Positions 1 through 9,109 of a DNA stretch of 43,996 nucleotides are shown here, one piece after another. Below the pieces are notes generated by a model that had not been told where the DNA came from, did no database searches, and saw only the letters and a list, made by a program, of their open reading frames with translations. This DNA is from JAZQQB01 sp045628865 (lineage in GTDB: Bacteria; Bacillota; Clostridia; Lachnospirales; Lachnospiraceae): contig JAZQQB010000021.1 of assembly GCA_045628865.1 (NCBI GenBank), forward strand, positions 1-43,996. The letters run 5' to 3'. The position numbers and the translations under genes are program-made. Numbering within the stretch: the first letter of the stretch is position 1; every line of letters starts with the position of its first letter.

Positions 1-10
1 GAGTTTCTCG

Positions 11-166
11 CATTTCCGAAAGGAAGATAGAACAAAGGGTATCGCTTGCGATACCCTACGCCGCTTGTGCGTCGCATTGGCGACAACTTCCTCTGCACAA
101 GCGTGCGCATCCACCGGAGGGGCTTTCTGTTCAATAGGTAAGTTCGGAGAACTTTCCTATTGAACA
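11..166. repeat. Multi-hairpin intergenic element
   Basis: This non-coding stretch is packed with inverted repeats. A short TTCC/GGAA hairpin lies at 14-25. A 22-base perfect palindrome with 10-bp arms (AGGGTATCGC) and a TT centre lies at 36-57. A nested pair follows: CGCTTGTGC (62-70) with GCACAAGCG (95-103), enclosing GTCGC (71-75) with GCGAC (80-84). The last is an 11-bp arm TGTTCAATAGG (128-138) with its complement at 156-166, extended inside by AAGTTC/GAACTT. No reading frame is convincing. The 36-57 palindrome recurs exactly at 9074-9095, which suggests a dispersed element or a reused terminator. Identity is otherwise unknown. Confidence 0.6.
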
Positions 167-196
167 AAAAAATCCCGGGACAGTGCGCTGTCCCGG
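166..196 (-). terminator. Rho-independent terminator after the SH3 gene
   Basis: On the minus strand a 9-bp GC-rich stem CCGGGACAG/CTGTCCCGG with a 4-base loop is followed by G, A and seven T residues. It begins 13 bases past the stop codon of the SH3-domain gene. Confidence 0.85.
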
Positions 197-208
197 AATC
201 CTCCACCC

Positions 209-1453
209 TTAATAGGTTAAATATTCACTTTTTACAAATGCTTCGCGACCTTCGTACTCAACCTTAGTCCAACCATTTTCTAAGATTTCTAAGAGAATCA
301 ACGATTCTCCAGCATTGGCTACGCCAATCTTATCAGCATTCTCACTTGCCGATGCACGGACGTTAATGGTTGTTGTTGGTGTACAGGTTCCACTTAAGGT
401 TTCCTCTGAACCATCTGCATAAGTAACAGATGAAACGATCAGATATTCGCTCTTTACATATCCATCACCACCATCATACTCGATGCGGCTCCAGCCATTA
501 TCAAGGCTTTCTTTTCGTTTTACACAAGCGTCCTTTGCAAGCTTACCAATTTTTTCACCGTCTTCACTAGCAGAACCACGAACATTAACTGTGCTTGTTG
601 CTCTAACAGTTTCATAGGCAACTTCCTTCACTTCAGTAGGTTCCTCTTCCTGAACTTCTTCCTGTACCTCTTCCTCTACTGTTTCTTCAGTATTGAGTTC
701 TGCAACTGCTGTTCCAATTGACTCATTTAACAAATCTGGTAATTCTGTTAACATCTTAGCAAGTTCTGGATCAGAATCTACAGATTCCTGGAACTTGATG
801 TTTACTTTATCAAACAACTCTACAACATCTTCCTGTTTAATAATGGCATCAATATATTGTTCTTCTGCCTTATTAATCTCGCCATTGTAGAAATAATAAT
901 TACCCTCTTCGTCAAGCTTTACATAAAATGTATTAATTGCTGCGGCTGTGGTCTCGATATTGTAGAATCGAATCTCATTATAAACAAATGCGATAAAAGT
1001 ATCTTCCATCGGACCATTCTTTGTATATACAACAATCTCATCAAAGCTTTCAATATACTCACTTCTTGCTGAGATAGTCAATTCTTTCATTTCTGATAAC
1101 GGCTTCTCGATTGTTCTTACTGTGTCGATATCATTATCTGCAACCGCCTTAAAATAAGTTTCAGCCAATGCATTGATTTCCGGATGAGTATCCTGTTCTA
1201 GAGGCGCATCCGTAACTTCATTCATCACTGTCTCTGCTGTTTCAGCTGTTGCTGTTTCTAATGTTTCGGTTGTCTCTGTCACATTACTTGAAGAGTTGCC
1301 GCATCCCTTCACACACAAAATGACCACCACGACAATCAATACTAAAACTACTGCCAAACCACCACACACATATTTAATATTGTGCTCATTGATCTTTCCT
1401 TTTGTTTTCTCAGAAAAATACTTTGACAGTTTTTCAAACTTCTCTGATTTCAT
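209..1453 (-). CDS. Membrane-anchored protein with two bacterial SH3 domains
   Basis: The product is 414 aa with one strongly hydrophobic segment at about residues 29-50 (run VVLVLIVVVVILCV) and no signal-peptide cleavage site. It is probably anchored with the C-terminus outside. A Thr/Glu-rich spacer leads into a region at about 85-205 (LAETYFKAVADNDIDTV...) that looks like an NTF2/SnoaL-like fold. An acidic spacer then precedes two SH3b repeats at about 283-340 and 350-414, each with a VNVRGSAS or INVRASAS start, a GW core and a final G/A-x-V-K-S-E-Y-L. SH3b domains in Firmicutes usually bind cell-wall peptides, so a wall-associated role is likely, but no catalytic domain is present. The start has an AAGGAAG ribosome site about 10 bases upstream. 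The gene stands alone between a terminator and a tRNA gene. Confidence 0.8.
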   Translation of the reverse strand: MKSEKFEKLSKYFSEKTKGKINEHNIKYVCGGLAVVLVLIVVVVILCVKGCGNSSSNVTETTETLETATAETAETVMNEVTDAPLEQDTHPEINALAETYFKAVADNDIDTVRTIEKPLSEMKELTISARSEYIESFDEIVVYTKNGPMEDTFIAFVYNEIRFYNIETTAAAINTFYVKLDEEGNYYFYNGEINKAEEQYIDAIIKQEDVVELFDKVNIKFQESVDSDPELAKMLTELPDLLNESIGTAVAELNTEETVEEEVQEEVQEEEPTEVKEVAYETVRATSTVNVRGSASEDGEKIGKLAKDACVKRKESLDNGWSRIEYDGGDGYVKSEYLIVSSVTYADGSEETLSGTCTPTTTINVRASASENADKIGVANAGESLILLEILENGWTKVEYEGREAFVKSEYLTY

Positions 1454-1561
1454 CAGTACAAACTTCCTTCCAACTCAATCGGATTTCCCTTTGATGTCAC
1501 ACTTATAATGTCCCAACTGACCACTACTATTGCACTTAACACATTCCTTCGTAGACCGAAG

Positions 1562-1633
1562 TGCACCCGACAGGAATCGAACCTGCATTAAAGGCGTCGG
1601 AGGCCTCCGTTCTATCCATTAGACTACGGGTGC
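1562..1633 (-). tRNA. tRNA-Arg (anticodon CCG)
   Basis: The minus strand folds as a 72-nt cloverleaf. The acceptor stem is GCACCCG/CGGGTGC with discriminator A. The anticodon stem GAGGC/GCCTT encloses loop CTCCGAC, giving anticodon CCG, which reads CGG (Arg), with T33 and A37 in place. The T-arm is GCAGG-TTCGAAT-CCTGT. The 3' CCA is not encoded. Confidence 0.93.
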
Positions 1634-1664
1634 GAATATTACAAATATGTTAAGTCACCAAAAC

Positions 1665-1693
1665 ATAATACCATATATTCCAATTCTTGTCTA
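1665..1693 (-). promoter_or_regulatory. Promoter of tRNA-Arg
   Basis: On the minus strand a -35 box TAGACA (1688-1693) and a -10 box TATTAT (1665-1670) are separated by 17 bases and lie just upstream of the tRNA. The rest of the roughly 370-bp gap between the SH3 gene and helD shows only AT-rich sequence. Confidence 0.75.
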
Positions 1694-1823
1694 GCAAATT
1701 TCTATGAAAGCATGCCTTAGGACCCATCCGTTTTTGTGAAAAAATGATACAACGTTATATTTACATAACTTTTTCTGTTTTGTATTTCGTTTATCACAAG
1801 AAATATTTTTGTAATCTTTCCTA

Positions 1824-3857
1824 TCATTTTTCCGTATTATACAGTTTTAAATAGTGTAAAGCCCTGGTTGCGTTAATATAAAGTCCTTGTTTTTCCAATT
1901 CCGTTTCATAACGATTTTCAAAAGGAACCAGCACTGCATCAAACTCAAGGCCCTTAGACAAATAAAAGGTAGTAACCACCACTCCAGCAGGAAATTTCAT
2001 GCTTTCCTTATGCAGATAATGAATCATATCCTTTTTACAGCGTTTAGAAAGCTGATCTGACACATATTTGGCCTCATAACGATTTCTGCAAAGCACTGCA
2101 ATAGTATCTGCATTTTGTAAACCAGACAAATCCTCAGCCATCTGATCAAACATTGCATCGTCTGACAAAAAAGTCACTGTTTCCGGTGCATTACCATGTC
2201 GTTCAATACAGTTTGTGGTATTTTCCCCAATCAAAGCTGCTGCATACTCGGTAATTTCTGAAGTAGATCGATAGCTCTTATCCAAAGTCATCACAAATGC
2301 ATCACTACCCAAAAGATGTGGCAAAAATCTCGTAACATCCGACTGTTCTTCAGCCATGGTCTGTGCCTTATCTCCTAAAATGGTCATGGGGCACTGAAAC
2401 AGCTTAGAAATAATATAATACTGCAAATAGCTGTAATCCTGCATCTCATCAATCACAAGATGTCTCACCTTTTTTCTAGGCTTCATCTTCCAAAGGGAGT
2501 ATTTAAAATAAAGTAATGGATATACATCCTCATAGCGGATATAACCACTAGACACATCCAGTGGATCTCTGCCTGTTTCTTCCAAAAAGCGATTGTATAC
2601 TGTCAACAGATCCGTGGTATCGTACATCCTGTTGCACTTCTCTATCACAGCAAAACGATCCTCTTCTTCAAGTTCGATATTTTTCAGTGTTTCCTCTTCA
2701 TCAATAATATATTCAGCAATCATTTCCATTCTGCTAAAAAAAGGAACATCTGCAAATTTTTCATAAAACAGTGTGGCAATCTTATCCTCTTCTAAGTTCA
2801 TTTTCCGGTAATGGAAATCCTTAAATTCCACAAAATCATATTCCATGGTAAGAATAAAGCCCTCCATCTCACTGATAAAATCCAAAGTCTGCTTGTAATC
2901 AGCTTCATCTGTTCGTGGAAGTGTCAGACTTTCCTCCTGGTCCGGACTTAACTTTTTCTCGATTTCATCATATCGATCCTGTGCCTCTGCAATTTCACGA
3001 AGCTCCTTATAGGCAAAATCATCTAACGCCATTTCGGATATGTTCTCCTCACCAAGTTCTGGCAATATACGGGAAATATAATCTGCAAAAACCCCGTTTG
3101 GAGAAAGGATCAACACTTGAGAAGCAGACAACTTTTGCCTGTTGTGATACAAAAGATAAGCGATTCGATGTAGCGCAATACTTGTCTTTCCACTTCCCGC
3201 ACAGCCCTGCACAACCAAAATCTTATGGCTGGCATCTCTGACAATGGCGTTCTGCTCCTTCTGGATGGTGGTCACAATGCTCTTTAACTTCGTATCCGCA
3301 TGTCCTGACAATTCCTGACAAAGGATTTCATCATCGATGTTCACATCGCTTTCTAAGGCATATATGATTTTTCCCTGTTTAATCTTATACTGCATCTTTT
3401 TGGTGATGATTCCTGTAACAGTTCCAGCCGGAGCTTCATAGGAAGCCCTTCCACTTTCATAATCATAAAAAAGGCTTGAAATTGGCGCTCTCCAGTCATA
3501 TACAAGTGGAATATCAGCAGCAGAATCTGCAAGATTTGCAAGTCCAATATAACAAACTTCCGGTTCAATCTCACCATCAAAAATAAAATCCACGCGGCCA
3601 AAATAAGGGGAATCCTGCATGCACTGATAGCGATACCTTTCCTTGATCAGCTCTGCTTTTTCATTTACTTTTCTTTTTAGATTTTCTGCATTATCAAACT
3701 GTTCATAACCATATTCATCGAACTCTGCATAGTTCTCCCAAAAATAGTCATGCATATCTGCAATGTCTGCATCCTGACTTTTCAGATTCTCGTCAATACG
3801 CTCAATTTTTTCCGCAAGCTTTCTTTGAATTCTTTCCAGATTCTGTTCTTCTGTCAT
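1824..3857 (-). CDS. helD: HelD-like RNA polymerase recycling helicase/ATPase
   Basis: The product is 677 aa, a superfamily 1 (UvrD/Rep-like) ATPase. An N-terminal helical region with a long coiled coil (residues 1-100) is typical of HelD, where the arm enters an RNA polymerase channel. Walker A GCAGSGKT is near residue 217, the DExx-type box reads VIDEMQDY, the YRST motif is present, and the C-terminus carries LSKGLEFDAVLV and the INATRAL motif. HelD proteins release stalled RNA polymerase from nucleic acid. At 677 aa this copy is shorter than B. subtilis HelD (774 aa), but no core motif is missing. GAGGAG lies 4 bases before the ATG. It has its own gap on both sides and no obvious operon partner. 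A general SF1 helicase is the alternative, but the N-terminal arm favours HelD. Confidence 0.82.
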   Translation of the reverse strand: MTEEQNLERIQRKLAEKIERIDENLKSQDADIADMHDYFWENYAEFDEYGYEQFDNAENLKRKVNEKAELIKERYRYQCMQDSPYFGRVDFIFDGEIEPEVCYIGLANLADSAADIPLVYDWRAPISSLFYDYESGRASYEAPAGTVTGIITKKMQYKIKQGKIIYALESDVNIDDEILCQELSGHADTKLKSIVTTIQKEQNAIVRDASHKILVVQGCAGSGKTSIALHRIAYLLYHNRQKLSASQVLILSPNGVFADYISRILPELGEENISEMALDDFAYKELREIAEAQDRYDEIEKKLSPDQEESLTLPRTDEADYKQTLDFISEMEGFILTMEYDFVEFKDFHYRKMNLEEDKIATLFYEKFADVPFFSRMEMIAEYIIDEEETLKNIELEEEDRFAVIEKCNRMYDTTDLLTVYNRFLEETGRDPLDVSSGYIRYEDVYPLLYFKYSLWKMKPRKKVRHLVIDEMQDYSYLQYYIISKLFQCPMTILGDKAQTMAEEQSDVTRFLPHLLGSDAFVMTLDKSYRSTSEITEYAAALIGENTTNCIERHGNAPETVTFLSDDAMFDQMAEDLSGLQNADTIAVLCRNRYEAKYVSDQLSKRCKKDMIHYLHKESMKFPAGVVVTTFYLSKGLEFDAVLVPFENRYETELEKQGLYINATRALHYLKLYNTEK

Positions 3858-3941
3858 GAAACTCCTCGTCTTTCAATCAAATAAGTGTTCTTTTTCTTTT
3901 CTAATCCTCACATTTTATCACTTTTTCATAAAGTTCTCAAG

Positions 3942-3984
3942 AAAAAATCCCCATCCGGGAGGCTAAAAACCACCAGATGAGGAT
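3942..3984 (-). terminator. Terminator of the YhgE operon
   Basis: On the minus strand ATCCTCATC and GATGGGGAT form an imperfect GC-rich stem, followed by TTTTTTC. It lies about 15 bases past the end of the smaller YhgE gene. Confidence 0.75.
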
Positions 3985-3998
3985 AAATCTATTTCTTT

Positions 3999-5753
3999 TT
4001 ATAACATAACGCCAGAACGCTTTTTGCTCTTTGTAACCATTGCGTTGACTCTCTTTGCAGGAATACTTGCTGCAATTCCAAACGCAAAGAAGCATAGTGC
4101 AAAAATAGCCAGCTTCGCCAAATAGAGCCAGTAATCATTCTCATAAAAACCGCCAATAGTCTCCTTTAATGCATCCATAGCATATGGGAATGGCAGAAAC
4201 TTGGATACATCCTGATAGATCTTAGGCAATACCTGAATCGGGAAGGTACCACCTGCACCTGCGACCTGCACTACCATGATTACAACACAAAGGGCCTGAC
4301 CTACATTTTCCAATGCAAAGGTCAAAGAATACATGATAGCTGTAAATACAAAGCTTGTGAAAGAACAGGCAAACCATAACATAAACGGATGCTTACACTG
4401 TATGCCAATATAATACAGATCTCCCATGCAGGTTAATAATGCCTGTGCCTGACCAAGCAGATAAAAAATCAAGTATCTTCCGAAGAATCTTTCCACCAGG
4501 TTGGCAGTTGCAAACTCAGGCTCTATTTCTACATGTGTGTGTAACAATGCAACTGAGATCAATGCACCAACCCACAATGCAAGTACGGTATAAAAGCCCG
4601 CCATTGCAGAACCATAATTAGAGATTGGAAAGATGGATTCCGTTTCGATAGAAACCGGTTCTGATAAAAAATCACCAAGCTTTTCTGGATCCTGTTCCAA
4701 TAATCCTAAAAGCATACGATAACCCTCTCCATTACGGATCTCGTATAAGCGATCCAGATTATCCTCTAAACTTTCCTGTGCACCAATTAACATTTCCTTT
4801 GTACTTAAAAGTGATGTTTTAGCATCTGCAAGTGTTTCCTTTAACTCTGCCGTAGAACCGCCCATGCTCTTAAATGCAGAACTAATGGAGCCTAACAAGG
4901 AAGAAACATCTGCAAGACTTCCACTCAATGCACCAGATGCAGACAACATATTTCCTGCATTGGAATTCAGTGCATCCTGAATAGCACCAATACCTGCCTG
5001 TGAATTGGCAATGGTCTGGTCCAACTCTGTTTTAGAACCTGCTGTATTCAATGCAGACTGTGTAGAATCCACTATTTCTACAAAGCTGTCCAGTAAAGTT
5101 GAAAAGGTATCCATTTTTTCATCCATCTCTTCAAGTTTCGTAATGGCAACATCCAAAAGAGTGGTATTTTCATCTACGCCAAGTGCCTTTGCAATATCAG
5201 AATCTACAACGGTACCAAGCTTATCAATAGCCGTTTTGGCAATGGTTGAGATCATAGCTGCATTCACCTGTCTTGCAACAGCCGTCTGCGCTTTATCTGT
5301 AATCTTCACTGCAATAGCATTCTTCTTTTCATTCACATAATAGATCAACTCAGGATGCACAAAATCCTCAGTTAAAAAGCTAAACATATCCTCGGAAAAA
5401 TCCTCTGGCATGATCAGGGCTGCATAATATTCTCCAGAATAAACACCTGCAATTGCATCATCAACAGTTTCCGGGAACTGCCATCCAATGGTAGTATTGC
5501 TAGCCAAAGATTCCATGACTGTATTACCCATATTGATTTCAATGCCTTCCATCTCAAAGCCACGGTCATTAGAAGCAACAGCCACCTTAACATTAGAGGT
5601 TGCCTCAGGCTCATATGGATCCCAGTTGGAGAGAATATTAAACCATGCATACAAAGCAGGCACAATGGTGAGACCTATCATAATGATCACAGCCACCACA
5701 TTGGTCCCAAGTCTTCTTCTATCAGAGGAAAAAATTCTAAATACATTTCTCAT
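3999..5753 (-). CDS. YhgE/Pip family membrane protein (second copy)
   Basis: The product is 584 aa. It has an N-terminal membrane segment (about 16-37), the YhgE/Pip signature WFNILSNWDPYEPEAT followed by VKVAVASNDRG, and a long extracytoplasmic helical region rich in Ser, Leu and Asp (about 170-340). The C-terminal half has five to six membrane segments resembling ABC-2 permeases (from about residue 380). The family includes the phage infection protein (Pip) of lactococci and YhgE of Bacillus; some relatives export substrates or assist type VII-like secretion, but no substrate can be read from the sequence. The ATG follows the stop of the upstream gene after a single base (TAA-G-ATG), so translation is coupled. 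It is paralogous to the first gene of the operon, with a shorter central region. Confidence 0.85.
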   Translation of the reverse strand: MRNVFRIFSSDRRRLGTNVVAVIIMIGLTIVPALYAWFNILSNWDPYEPEATSNVKVAVASNDRGFEMEGIEINMGNTVMESLASNTTIGWQFPETVDDAIAGVYSGEYYAALIMPEDFSEDMFSFLTEDFVHPELIYYVNEKKNAIAVKITDKAQTAVARQVNAAMISTIAKTAIDKLGTVVDSDIAKALGVDENTTLLDVAITKLEEMDEKMDTFSTLLDSFVEIVDSTQSALNTAGSKTELDQTIANSQAGIGAIQDALNSNAGNMLSASGALSGSLADVSSLLGSISSAFKSMGGSTAELKETLADAKTSLLSTKEMLIGAQESLEDNLDRLYEIRNGEGYRMLLGLLEQDPEKLGDFLSEPVSIETESIFPISNYGSAMAGFYTVLALWVGALISVALLHTHVEIEPEFATANLVERFFGRYLIFYLLGQAQALLTCMGDLYYIGIQCKHPFMLWFACSFTSFVFTAIMYSLTFALENVGQALCVVIMVVQVAGAGGTFPIQVLPKIYQDVSKFLPFPYAMDALKETIGGFYENDYWLYLAKLAIFALCFFAFGIAASIPAKRVNAMVTKSKKRSGVML

Positions 5754-5754
5754 C

Positions 5755-6750
5755 TTATTTTTCCTCCTTCTTTTCAGTAGTATTCTGCGTATTATGAAGC
5801 TTTGAAACTTCCTTACTTACATATCGATCCATTGTTTTGGAAATCTCTTCCTGGATTTTTGCCTCCATTTCAGCCTCCACCTTAGCACGGACTTCGGCTT
5901 CTACCTTAGCACGAATCTGAATCTCCATCTTCATGCGAATAAGTTCTTCAATCTGTTCATCTATCGTTTGAATGGAATCCTTTACATTGCTGGTCACTGC
6001 CTTGGTTTCTACAGGTGTTTCCTCTCTATCTGCAGGCTCTTCTATGTGATTTTGTTTCACTTCCTGATCTTTGGGCTGGACCTCGTTTTCCTCTGAAACG
6101 GCCTGAACATCTGCTTCGCCCAAAACTTCAGCTTCAACTAATATTTCATCTTCGTCATCTTCAAACGGATCAAAATCATAGTCTTCAAAATTTACTTTGA
6201 CTGATTCTTCTTCAACTGAAGTTTCTTCTTCAACCTCATTCTGTTCGATCATTTCTTCGATTCTGGCTTCTTCTTCCTTTTCCTCTAATGCTACAGCCTT
6301 CCAGTCATCCCGCAATTGCTTGAATGGTGAAAAACTAACATCCTTCTTTTTGGAGTCATCCGTTTTATGTTCCAAATATAAGGTATCATCTTCATTTTCC
6401 GATACCTCCAAATATTCTTCCTCATCCTCTTCTGTCACACCGATTTCTATCAAAGGTGTTTCCATTTGCAGCTTCGACTCCACACCAAGCTTACGAAGAT
6501 GAGACTGCATCTGATGATCCATGTACTCCACTGAAATCAGATAAGCTGACAAACCAAACAAGGATATGATCCAAAGAAGCAGATAGATATTCTTATTGCT
6601 GTCCATCAGCATCATCAGTGCAACAAAGATCAAAGGGCCAAAAAGCAATACTCGAATGCCCCACTGCACACGTTTTTTATTTTTTTCATGCATATACTGC
6701 TCATACAACTGCAGCTGTTCTTCTGTTGAATTGACTTTCTTCTCTTTCAT
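5755..6750 (-). CDS. Acidic coiled-coil protein with two membrane segments
   Basis: The product is 331 aa of unrecognised family. Two adjacent membrane segments (about 30-52 and 56-76) form a hairpin near the N-terminus. A very acidic, Glu-rich, low-complexity region follows (about 110-245). The C-terminus is a charged coiled coil (about 250-320) with repeats of the type KVEAEVRAKVEAEMEAK. It lies between two YhgE/Pip paralogues, with the downstream gene starting one base after its stop. It is therefore probably a scaffold or accessory subunit of the same membrane complex; that role is inferred only from position. GGAAGAGG precedes the start. Confidence 0.75.
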   Translation of the reverse strand: MKEKKVNSTEEQLQLYEQYMHEKNKKRVQWGIRVLLFGPLIFVALMMLMDSNKNIYLLLWIISLFGLSAYLISVEYMDHQMQSHLRKLGVESKLQMETPLIEIGVTEEDEEEYLEVSENEDDTLYLEHKTDDSKKKDVSFSPFKQLRDDWKAVALEEKEEEARIEEMIEQNEVEEETSVEEESVKVNFEDYDFDPFEDDEDEILVEAEVLGEADVQAVSEENEVQPKDQEVKQNHIEEPADREETPVETKAVTSNVKDSIQTIDEQIEELIRMKMEIQIRAKVEAEVRAKVEAEMEAKIQEEISKTMDRYVSKEVSKLHNTQNTTEKKEEK

Positions 6751-6771
6751 GTTTTCCTCTTCCTTGCCTGA

Positions 6772-8850
6772 TTACATCATTTTGGTATCTTCCATACGTT
6801 CTTCCACAAATTCGTTAATATGAATAAACGGAATTCTGATCAGCAATCCCAACAACAGTGATACCACTGCAAAAATTGATAACTGGAGCAATCTGATCCA
6901 ATATGTATTCTGATACATTCCTGCAATACATTCACGCATAGCATTGATCGCATATGGGAACGGAAAATATACATGCAATTTCTGGTAAAAATTAGGTAAG
7001 ATTTCAATCGGATAAGTTCCAGACGAACCTGCAATCTGCATAACAACGATTACTACAACTAAAGCCTTGCCCACATCTCCCCAGGCATTGGTCAATGTAT
7101 AAATAAACAACACAAAAACAAAACTTGTAAAGGAGGCAGCCAGCATAAAGTAACCTGGATGCAAACACTGTACCTTTAGTAAATACAAATTACCAAGCAC
7201 TGTTAATACTGCCTGGATTTGTCCCAATAACCAGAATAAGACAAATCTTCCCAAAAACAGCTGGTGATGCTTTGCGCCTTCAAATTCTCCTTCCGGCTCA
7301 GCATGTACCTTAAAAATGGAAACCAAAAGAATTCCACCAACCCATAAAGCCAGTGTTGTATAGAATGGGGTAACCCCCGATCCATAATTCTCTACTTCCC
7401 AAACATGAACTGTTGTAACTTCAACAGGGGCTGATAAAAATTCACCATAAAGTTCAGGATCGGTATTTAACATATTCATCAGTCTCTTATATATTTCTGT
7501 ATTTCCAGCTTCACCTAATCGCTCCATCAGATCCTCACTTCTTGCAAGTGCAACTAAAAGTAAAGAATCCGAATTATCTAAAGTATCATTGATACCAAGA
7601 ATACTGTTTTTAAAACTGTTTAAAATAGATGTCAAACCATTCATATTGCCTGAAGTCTGAGACAATGATTCAGATAGATCATCAATGGCATTGGAAATTG
7701 TCTGTTCTGCTTCCGCGATCTTTTTCGCAAGATCAGCCTGATAGCTTTCAGCAAGTGATGAAGACAATGCATATGCTTCATTTAAAAGCGGTGTTAAGAT
7801 TTCTGTTTTTGCCTGTGACCATTCTCCAGTGCCTTGAACCAATGTAAGCATATTATTGAGGATTACCTTATTGGCAAGCAAGACAGTAGTCGCAGAGGTT
7901 GACATTGCATCTGTTTTACCCTCCAAACTTTTGAGAGCCGAGTCACAATTTGCGATAGCTGCATTAATATTAGCGGTCATAGCCTCTGTATCTCCTAAGG
8001 AGGACAGGATTGCTAAGATTGACTTATTCATTCCCTGGATTGCATCACCTGCAATGGTAAAAGCTTCATCAATTTTATTGTCAATTTTCTGTGTATCTGT
8101 ATGAAGTCCATTCGTGATCTGTCCGGAATTGGCAGCTGCATTATCAATAGCCTGTGCCATCTGTGGAATCAAACCGCTTAATCTGCCCATGGTAGATGCC
8201 AAAGCTTCATTTGCTTCCTTCAAAGAATCTACCAATGTAATATAATTCTCCAAATTCTCATTTACAGTATTCAGCTTATCTGTAAAAACAGCCAGCACAT
8301 CCGTGCCCTCCGAATTATCCTGTAATGCTTTAAAAATGGTGGATACCATTGTATTCAAAAATTCTGTATTGATGGTACTCTGAAGTGTTGATTTTCCAGT
8401 ATCCGTGATCTTGATGGCTACTGCGTTCTTTTTCTCATTCTGATAATAGGTAACCGTTGGATGTTCCAGTCCGCAATCTACAAAATTAAACATGCGCATA
8501 CTGAAATCGCTTCCCATCACAATAGCAGCATAATATTCTCCGCTTCTAACGCCCTCAATGGCCTGTTCCTTACTTTCTGTAAATACCCAGCCAAGCTTCT
8601 TGTTTTCATGTAAGCTCTCGATAACTTCATGACCTAAATTATGATATTCTCCATCCGATGCCATATATCCTGCATCCTCAGAAAATACCGCAATCGGTAC
8701 ATTTGCTGTAGAGCCATATGGATCCCAGTTGGAATAAATGTTAAACCATGCATATAAACACGGTAACACGCATAAGCCTCCTGCTACTACCATTGCTAAT
8801 ATGTTCTTTCCCAATCCCTTAATATCCTTTAAGAAAATCTTCAAAATCAT
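6772..8850 (-). CDS. YhgE/Pip family membrane protein (first gene of operon)
   Basis: The product is 692 aa from the ATG at 8850. A longer frame opening with GTG at 8883 exists, but its first codons lie inside an operator-like palindrome next to the -10 box, and YhgE proteins normally begin close to the first membrane segment (ILKIFLKDIKGLGKN), so the internal ATG is preferred. The signature WFNIYSNWDPYGSTANVPIAVF is intact. A long central region (about 190-450) is predicted helical and extracytoplasmic. Five to six C-terminal membrane segments of ABC-2 type follow. Only a weak GGTGG precedes the start. It leads an operon with the coiled-coil protein and a second YhgE. The transported substrate, if any, is unknown. 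Confidence 0.83.
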   Translation of the reverse strand: MILKIFLKDIKGLGKNILAMVVAGGLCVLPCLYAWFNIYSNWDPYGSTANVPIAVFSEDAGYMASDGEYHNLGHEVIESLHENKKLGWVFTESKEQAIEGVRSGEYYAAIVMGSDFSMRMFNFVDCGLEHPTVTYYQNEKKNAVAIKITDTGKSTLQSTINTEFLNTMVSTIFKALQDNSEGTDVLAVFTDKLNTVNENLENYITLVDSLKEANEALASTMGRLSGLIPQMAQAIDNAAANSGQITNGLHTDTQKIDNKIDEAFTIAGDAIQGMNKSILAILSSLGDTEAMTANINAAIANCDSALKSLEGKTDAMSTSATTVLLANKVILNNMLTLVQGTGEWSQAKTEILTPLLNEAYALSSSLAESYQADLAKKIAEAEQTISNAIDDLSESLSQTSGNMNGLTSILNSFKNSILGINDTLDNSDSLLLVALARSEDLMERLGEAGNTEIYKRLMNMLNTDPELYGEFLSAPVEVTTVHVWEVENYGSGVTPFYTTLALWVGGILLVSIFKVHAEPEGEFEGAKHHQLFLGRFVLFWLLGQIQAVLTVLGNLYLLKVQCLHPGYFMLAASFTSFVFVLFIYTLTNAWGDVGKALVVVIVVMQIAGSSGTYPIEILPNFYQKLHVYFPFPYAINAMRECIAGMYQNTYWIRLLQLSIFAVVSLLLGLLIRIPFIHINEFVEERMEDTKMM

Positions 8851-8875
8851 ATGTACACCACCGATTCCATTTTTC

Positions 8876-8890
8876 TTGACCACTGGTCAA
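8876..8890. promoter_or_regulatory. Operator-like 15-bp palindrome of the YhgE operon
   Basis: TTGACCACTGGTCAA is a perfect inverted repeat with 7-bp arms and one central base. It lies directly downstream of the -10 box, over the expected transcription start. Its size and position fit a TetR-family repressor site. No TetR gene lies in the window, so the regulator would be encoded elsewhere. Confidence 0.7.
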
Positions 8891-8896
8891 TTTTTA

Positions 8897-8924
8897 ATTA
8901 TAGTTCACTTTTTGCAAAAAACAA
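8897..8924 (-). promoter_or_regulatory. Promoter of the YhgE operon
   Basis: On the minus strand a perfect -10 TATAAT (8897-8902) is preceded, after 16 bases, by TTGTTT (8919-8924) as the -35 box. It feeds the palindrome at 8876-8890 and then the first YhgE gene. Confidence 0.7.
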
Positions 8925-9068
8925 TACCATAAACAACAATTTTATTTTTATTTTATATTTATTTATGTTTTTACACATTTAGAACAATTCACAGGATTGT
9001 CCTCTTACATTTTAACATAATTGTCTGATAATTGCACATATATTTTTAATTAATTCAAAAATAGGAAT

Positions 9069-9095
9069 AAAAAAGGGTATCGCTTGCGATACCCT
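9069..9095 (-). terminator. Terminator after the DUF4026-like gene
   Basis: On the minus strand a perfect 10-bp stem AGGGTATCGC/GCGATACCCT with a 2-base centre is followed by a run of T residues, 14 bases after the stop codon. The same 22-base palindrome occurs at 36-57. Confidence 0.85.
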
Positions 9096-9109
9096 GCTAA
9101 ACTTTTCCT

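Noticed and set aside
8848..8883. Upstream GTG start for the first YhgE gene
   Set aside because: It lies inside the operator-like palindrome next to the -10 box, where the transcript would hardly include a ribosome site.
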